Below, piece after piece: positions 41,301-50,300 of a stretch of DNA of 64,000 bases; the first letter of the stretch is position 1, and each line of letters starts with the position of its first letter. A model generated the notes under the pieces. It was given only the letters and a program-made list of their open reading frames with translations, searched no databases and was not told the origin of the DNA. The DNA is taken from assembly GCA_026874595.1 (NCBI GenBank), contig CM049314.1:24625729-24689728 (forward strand), written 5' to 3'. The stretch comes from Sipunculus nudus. Its lineage: Eukaryota; Annelida; Sipuncula; Golfingiida; Sipunculidae. A program made the position numbers and the translations under genes.

Positions 41301-44300
41301 GGCTACATATTTCAGGAGTTTAATAGACTGTAAGAACTATCACTTATAGTCTTGCTTAGGTGAAACAGGTCAGGAATAATAAGAAAAAATGTTCACTTGA
41401 TGTACTTGATCATACAAGTTGTCTTTAAGATCAATATTAAAATTCTAAGAAGCAGTCAGTGCCATTTGTTCGTGCCATGCATAAATCCTTTCATTGATTC
41501 ATTCTCTCATATTTATATTGAAATATGTTATGTTTGATTTTTTTTCAGTAAAAGGAGTAAGAAGTCAGAAAAAGGAGGTAAAGGACTGAGGCATTTCTCT
41601 ATGAAGGTCTGTGAAAAAGTACAGAAAAAGGGTGTAACATCGTATAACGAGGTGGCTGACGAGCTGGTCAATGAATTCAGTGATCCTCGTAACATGTCAC
41701 CGTCTGACCAGGTGCGTTCTCAGGTTTGTACAGAAGGAGTTCTATGTATTCTAGGTGGTGGTGATGGAGCCGTACTGACCTGTCAGTCACGTAGGTAGTG
41801 CTGGCCAATCATAGGCATTATTGACCCATATTTGTATATAAAAGTAAGTAATGAGTGCTGTGAAAACCAGACCTTAATGTCAGAACCGGAAAATCAGTTA
41901 AAATTCTGCTTGTTAAAACACTATAGTTTTGGGAGTTTTTCGTTGATTTATTTGCAGAAAGATCAATGAACCTAAAATGGTTTCCTCTGAAACTGTCAAA
42001 TCCAACTTGGAATTAAATTTAAATATGTAAAATGAAATATGAGTTAATGTTATGCTCCTCATGCAATAGTTATACACTTCATATATCCCAGCTCTCTGGT
42101 GTAGATATTGCATGGTACAGCAAGATTCACTGGGTTTGAACACCAGGGTGTGTACATAGCAGAGACTTGAAATCAGACCAGTGAAACTTGGTATATCATT
42201 TTGCATCCAGCTCCAGACTTTAATCATGTGACACCTGCCGTCATTGTTCAGATTACACGGGGCCAAGAATCAGATCAACAAGAATGGTTGTCCTGGCACA
42301 TGGTGTAATCATATCACAATAACCTCCTCTATGAAATGAAAACTGAAAGCACCATTTTCACAAGACCTGGATGCAGTAAAGATGCTTAAAAGGACATAAT
42401 CATGGGCAATATTATGCTTACTCTTTCATACTATCAGTTCAGGTTTGCGTCATGCAAAAGTTTCCCAGCAAACCAACAAAGCATACAGTCTCACTACCTC
42501 GCATAGGGCTATATAATAACTTGTTATTTCTCTGCGTGTTGGTAAACACTGTCCACGTGTATCTGTTAACCATAACAAGGCAAAGTGACCGGAGGACAGA
42601 TTGTGAGCCAAAACACTGTTTCAGCCAGCGGGAACATGTATTACTTTTTTTTTTCCAAGTCAGTCGGGGCATCTCCTGATTGACACGTGTTATGGCTCTG
42701 TGATGCACACTGCCTCATGTGCTGTGTTTATGTTGACACCTGCTATTGTGCCTGGTCCACTATTTTTAACACTCGATTACATGAGTAAGCAAATGGTTCA
42801 GGGCAATGTTTTGGCATGTACAGGTTTATTTTTAAAGGGAAGAACTGGTTAATTAAAATAAGTTTATAGGTGATTGGGTCCCTTTAAGAAAACTACTTTA
42901 TACTTACATGGCCAGGACATGCTGTGGACAGTGTAAGGTTTAAAGTTATATTTTGTTCAAAATATAATAATACAATTCAAATGATACAGTTCAAATGATA
43001 CAGTGACAATTATGATATGTCTCTGCAGGCTTACGACCAGAAAAACATAAGGAGGAGAGTATACGATGCCTTGAATGTGCTTATGGCTATGAACATTATA
43101 TCCAAAGAGAAAAAAGAGATCCGGTGGATCGGCCTACCTACCAATTCAGCTCAGGAATGCCAAAATCTAGAAGTAAGTTGTTCTTCAAACTATGTATGTT
43201 GGATCCTGTCCCAGGCGAAATTAAAATGTCAGTAAAACACTCAAATCAGGGACTTCTTTGTCCAGTGCCACCAACCTGCCCTGAAACATGACCTCGGTCT
43301 AGAACTTCTGTACATTTACAACAACTTGTTGTCACATGATCCCAGTGGTCATGTGACAACCCCCTAGTCTTTTTCAAGCAGGCCTGACTGCTGACGATGA
43401 ACGTGCTATACGCTCAAAAGCTGCAGCTTTTTACAAACAATGCAAGTTCTCAAGTTTAGAGCTTCACTTATGTTTAGTGTCCTTATGTTACATTAGATCA
43501 CTCTTTTATATATATCTGACCAGGAATGTCATCATATGCATCTGCCAAGGTAAAAATTTTTTCCAAAATTTGTTTCCTTTTATTGGATCTGTCAGATGAT
43601 TTAACGCTATCTTCCTTGGTACATGTCCCAATCCTCATAAAAAGTTTTGTTGAAATTGTTATCATGCAAAATCTTGAATTCAGTGGTGTCAACAGAGTGC
43701 CTAGTCTGAAATATTTTGGATTCAGTTCATTTTGCAGTGAATGAATGAAGGAGTTTATTCTGAAACTTTTGGCCTCAGGCCCCATAGCTCAACAACGATA
43801 ATTTACATAATACATTAAAACACAGATAAAACCCTTGAAACCCCAAATATATAACCCTGTGTGTGAAACATTGAAAAGAACCTGAAATAATGTAACAAAC
43901 CTTGTAGAATCTTGCTTTGTCTTCATGTCAATATTTAATTAGTGTTATATACTGTTATTTGTAACAAGTAGATAAATAAAGTTTGGCTTATTACATGCTG
44001 TTACCAAGAGATGGGGAAACAATATGCTTTTTACTCCTGCTAGTGTTAACATCTTCTGTGATGTGGAGCAAAGTATGTAAGAGTTACAGGAAATTGTTAC
44101 TGAATTTGTGAAAAAAATTTGATTTCATCATGTGTATATTTTTTTCAGCTTGAAAAGAAAAAACGGTTAGATAGGATACAACAGAAAACACAACAACTCC
44201 AAGAGCTGGTGCTTCAGGTATATCAGTGTACACACACATACACTCACACTCATGCACAGTTGTATGTTAAGAAAGCAAGTTTCCCATCTACAGGACAAGA

Positions 44301-47300
44301 AGGCATCACAGAGAGACGAGAGTATCATGTGTGTTATTAAACATGATGCAATTTTATTTGTATTGAATAATATGGATTTTCACTTGCTAGATAGATAAAT
44401 ATTTCATATATTTATTCATTTTCTGTTTTACACCATACAGACAGGTAATTTGTTATTCACTATATTACTTCTTAGTATATAACTGTATACTATAACACAA
44501 ACTCCAACTGACTCCTGTATATTTCCTATATTTTCCAATAAATTAATAGTCTCCAGTAATTTCCTATAAATTTCAGTATTCAGACTGAGACATCCTATGT
44601 TGTCCAATATTTTTTCACTGCGCAATTGCATTTCCTGCATAACATACATTAGTGCATAATTATTGTTATACAAACCTTTTATTATGAAATTTGCATAATT
44701 TGACTGAGCTTTGTCAAACAGAACATGTGTAGTCTGTACCAGAACCCATGGCGGCATGTTTTTCTGGGATATTTTTTAATACGAAGGAGACAGCATAAAA
44801 AGTTCTAAGCTATAGGTTGTAGGAGCCATTCCTCTAACTACCGAGTAAATAATAATGTCTTAATAAGTATGAGACAGATAATCCAAAATATTACAAAACA
44901 TTTCACAATGACTGCGATATATTCAACAATGGAGAACAGCGATACCAGCGGATGACATTAGTCAATCAATGTCATACATCATCAACCTTTGTAACAGCAT
45001 TATTATGTTGTAAACAGCTCTGGTTATCATGGGCATGGAGGACCTTCTGTGTAGGAGCATGTTTTGGGTCTCGTTATAAAAAATTAAGTTAAAAGGGCAG
45101 AACATTTGGGCTGTGGTGGATAGGGCTGTACTGTAAACCATGACTGTGCAGTGAAAACGTCTGTATTTTAACTCAAATCCTCCAATAAAATTCCCATATA
45201 TTTTCAGGAGCCTGGAGGAACCATGGTATAATGTATTACCCATGTATCTAACATGTTATGCTTTTATTTGTAGCAAATTGCATTTAAGAACTTAGTAGAG
45301 AGAAATAAATCGCTCGAGGCAGCACAGGGGCCACCACAGTCTAATTCAGCCATACAGCTTCCTTTTATAATTGTCAATACCAGCAAGAAAACAGTCATAG
45401 ACTGTAGTATATCAAACGACAAGTAAGTGGAGTTGTTTTTATTTCATGTTATTTTATTTACATTATAAAGATAATCATATAATTAATGATGATATCAAAA
45501 TAATACAGTAGAGCGCCGTTTTTCCGAAAGCGTCGGGGGACAAGCTTTTTGTTCGTAAAAACGAACATTCGAAAATGCGGACAAGGGTCTAGCGGCTAGT
45601 TAGTATGACAATTAATGATAAACTTAATGTCATTTTACCCGAGGACCACGGTGTTTCTTTCGATATTCGTAATTGACGACCTGGACTTATAAAAGATATT
45701 GGATTATTACTGAGCATAATTGGCAAAAATCACTCTAACCTGCTTTAAGGAAACGTGCATGCTCTTTTTATCATCAAATTCACTGGAGGGAAAGGTCAAA
45801 TGACATCGCCAAGGAACACGGTGTTTCTAATCGATCTACGTAATTGAAGACCAAGCACAAACGTTTAATAAATTATACCTCACCAATGCTTATGCGAGTA
45901 AACTGCTCAGTTATTTGGCATGACATCCTCTCCCAAGTCGACGAACTATGCTTGCTTGAGTATAAACGAGATGTGGTTAATAACCCACAAGTGCTCTGAT
46001 AAACTGCTCGGTCGCTTGCTAGGGGTACAGGGGGCCAAGCGTTGCGGGGCTAGCTGTAGTTTTCACACCTTTGCCCCGGTGACAACATCGGCCTAGGACT
46101 AATTAATTCGGGTCACCACTGGGCTTAACATATGACTGCAGGCCTTCTGACTGGTCATTACAATACTCATTTTAGGTTTTGACATACTTGAAATATATTT
46201 CGGAAATACAAATAAATTTTTGGTTCCCCATTTAAATTTTCGGAAATTTGGCATTCGGAAATACGGCACTCTACTGTACTACTCTTTGATTCATACACAC
46301 ACAAAAAGTATTTGTCACTCTCGTTTAAGTTGAAAACTTCACCTGTTGATTTGCAAAGTCCTGAGAAAATATAGTTACATTACTCTCCATAAAAAAAAAT
46401 GCTGCCTGTGTTGATTGTCAGATGTTTCCAAATTTTCTCCTGGTAATAACTGAGTTTATATGTATATGTGTTTGTAGTATTTCACCACATTCTGTCGTTT
46501 TAGCCTCTAAAAAACGTGGCTTTTATATGAAACTTACCTTATATATTTGATCTTATTAAATAAAAATTAATATCCAGACCTTAAACCTCATTATTGCATA
46601 CTTTCATGATGCAGTATAAAATAATTAATTCTTAAGTCCTCTTCTTTGATTCACCAAAGGTCAGTTATAATGTGAGTTCCAATTCTACTTTTCCTGTTAT
46701 GAAAAATTATAGTGGCATTGTGATAAATGTAGATGTCAATGATTTTGCCCTTTTTCTTGCAGATATGAATATTTATTCAATTTTGACAACACATTTGAAA
46801 TCCATGATGATATTGAAGTTCTGAAGAGAATGGGGATGGCCTTCGGCCTTGAGAAAGGGCAGTGCAGCCTCCCAGAAGTCCAAAAGGCCATTAAAATGGT
46901 GCCGCCTTCACTAGAGCCTTATGTATATAGTAAGTACCAAAGAAGTCTGATAATTTGTAACACTTTTGTTGTCCTTCTGGTTGGTGAGTGGACTGTTACT
47001 GTTATCTGACATCTGCTATAACCTTACTGCTAACTTCCATATTATCATGATATCACATTATGCAGTTTTGTTGTGCTAGGGTCTGTGTTAGTTCAGATTA
47101 ACATTTATATAAATGAATTGTTTAACTTGAAGTCGTTGGTGAACTGATCATTATAATATGAAAGATATATTTTGGTATGATTATATTCAGAATTATAATA
47201 ATTGACAAATAGCTTGAATTACTCAAAAACCCTGACAATTCACTGGCTTTGAGATAGTCCCACAAACATAGCACAAAACGCTGATAATTGTATCTGCCAA

Positions 47301-50300
47301 AGCGAAGTTTTGCGGATACTATGTTTTTGACCGGGTTCGGGTTCCCCCGCTGCTGCGTTCGTTTCCAGAGAACTCCTCTGAGACTACTGGATGCATTTTT
47401 AGCTCAGCTGACTATAAGTCATCTGAGCTATAGTCGTGGTCCATTGTCCGTCGTCCGTCCGTCTGTCCGTCCGTCCGTCCATCCGTCCGTCCGTCCGTCC
47501 GTCCGTAGATGTGGCACGTTTTGAAACCGTAAGACCTAGGAATCCAAAATTCAGCATAATGTTAGATGTCCCCAAGATCTCCTACCAAGCCGAAAACTGG
47601 GTCTTTGCGACTTCGTTCCTTTGAGAAATTAAGGAAAAACCTCAATTTTTTATTAAAATCCTATTTTCACACTTCAGGACTGCCTAATATCAAAACCACT
47701 CATCTGTTTTTCCTCATATTTACCATAAATATTCCTCTATATTGTTCCTATGTACTTGCAGGAAATTAAGTCTGTAAACTATAAATTCTTTAAGTTATGG
47801 GCCCAAACATAATGGACTTTGTAAAAAATCAGGAAAAATAATAACTCACTTAACATGAAAAATTTTGAAACTAGAGTCTATTTTCTCAAGTATATAACTA
47901 TGTTTAATTAAGATTCAATTGTTTACCGAAAATAAGATCTGAATTTTGTAAATTTTTTAAGTTATTAGCATAAAAAAAAATCAGTACCTTAAATTTTGCC
48001 CAACTTTGACCTTGGCACGTTTTTTTCCTGTAAGCACCATTGATTTAATTTTCACAGCATGTAAACATAAATATTTAGTTTGTCTAAATCTGAAATTTGA
48101 AAATAAAAGCTTGAAAATTAAGCTAGTTATTGATTTTTTTTCTGTAGTCACTTGCTTTGATTACAGATGCAGGGTCCCACTCCAGGTCACTGGAAGTCAG
48201 CTATGCCAGGGTTTCTGATTTGTTACAGTCACTGGGGGAGATCCCCTGCTGTGACAGGTGTACAGTTATTCTCATATCACCCCCCCCCCCCCCCCCCCCC
48301 CCGCAAACCCAACCCACCAAGTGTTATGCACTAATGGTTATTGTTTTCACTGTATCTCCTTAATTGTAATGCTGTTTCCACTCCGATATGCAAAAACTTT
48401 CCTTGAAAAAATAATTCAAGGTGTAATCAAAAAGATGCAGTGTTGTGTAATGTAACATTTTTAAAGAAATCAAATTTCTTTTAAATGATTTTAACAAATA
48501 TAATTGAACCCATCAGTATGCTTAAATTATTATAAAATATGAAGCACATTATGGATAATTAAAGACACAATTAAAAATTGTGAAATCTAAATCAAGTATT
48601 ATTTTTAGATATTTATTGTTTTGCAGATTTAAAAGATATATTTTTGTGGTAAAAAATAAATAAACATTTGTATGCATGATGTGGTGTTATCTTACAAGAT
48701 TGAGATTTATGATGATGCAATTGAGAATTATGAATCAACTTTTATATTCAGATATATATGTTAAATTGGAAATGTATAGAAATATAAACTTAAATTAGAA
48801 AATAATTGATGTGATAAAAAAATGAGGATTTAATACAAACATTTGTTCATTATTTTCCTGCCTCAGCAGAATTTGAGATCAGGCTTTGTTTGCCCTGTTT
48901 TATGTTGTTTATTAGCTCTATTTCAACTGTATACATTTCATAAAAAAAAATACATATATACTTAATAATATATATTATACAAAAAAATAGATTCGATTGG
49001 ACAAATGTGTAAACTACTGAAATGTCAACAGTTAATCAAAAAACCAACTAATGATCATGGTAATAGTACAGATCATTTGTTCACAAACTGCTCACATGCT
49101 TTAGTTTCAACATTAGGAAACACATGGTCAGGTCACAAAATATGTTTTGCAACAATTTCCTGCTCATCAATACAAACCAATCATATAAACCAACCATGGC
49201 CTTTATTACCTCTTCCTCTTACACTTTATCTCCATTTGATATTATTTTAGATTTTTACCTTCAAGGTTAACATCAGCTGAGCGTCGAGGCCCATAGGTCC
49301 CTTGTTCTGAAACCTACACCAATTATCGGGTCACATGTGAACTGGTGCCTAACCAATTGGCCTTTACCTCTGACTTTACCTCCATGCCCAGCCTCCATTT
49401 GTGCGTCTGTTTCCACACATAAACCCACATATCTCGGGAACCGTTTGACCGATCAGGAAAAAACTTTTGTACAAATGTAGCCCTTGGATAGCTTTATAAC
49501 GTACACAGAAATGGTGGTGCCACCTGCAACCATTTTTGCACAGTGTCCATCTGTTCATCTGCTTTGGGTTAAAATCACTCATATCACTGCATTGGTTTGA
49601 CTAATTCACCTGAAATTCGGCATGCGTATACATCCTAGATAGCTTTCTTGATTTTATGACAGGTGGCGCCACCTACATTCACCTTTACGTGGCAGACATC
49701 CATTATAATATGTAACACATGTAACGCTATTTCCCCTTGCGACTCAATCCATGCCTCACTTAACCCGTCCTACTCTGATTTTGGCGGATACACGTAGTCG
49801 CTTGTCGACTACCCGTACTCTAGTTATGATATGCATAATGAGGGCTGGAGTTCCCTTACCTGATGCTGATACTTAGATATATTGCAAGCAACTTTATATT
49901 ATTTTGTTTTTTTATGACCACCTCGTTATTTGTTGAGTAATAATTTTGAAATATACTCCTTCATTTTGACCTTCAGAAAATTTAATAATTTTTTTAGGAG
50001 TTGATATGATAGAAATGATACGGTTTATCAGTTATTATAATTCTGGCTTCAAACACCTGCTGTCTTCCAGTCCGAACTGTTAACTAGATAATTGGTCTGA
50101 CAATGTGGTCAACTGATCACCCAGACTATCACCTTACTGTTGTTTTCATCTCTGGCATCAAACCCTGTGGACTAGTAATCACAGACACAGCATTGTCGGT
50201 GGTCGGCCTTGGCTGACATGGATATATGTATGCAGCAAGATGAACAGTGTTTGATTAATAAGGCCAGCTTCTGCTGGAAGAAAAGGATGTCTTGTGCAGT

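Noticed and set aside
41712-41798. Read-through extension of DP exon 5 to a stop at 41798
   Set aside because: A donor gtgcgt at 41712 and the conserved continuation at 43029 show that this is intron; the extension has no family similarity.
43360-43440. Resemblance to Penelope/LINE 3' motifs (gacgatgaacgtgctatacg then ctcaaaagctgcag)
   Set aside because: Too short, and no reverse transcriptase remnant nearby.
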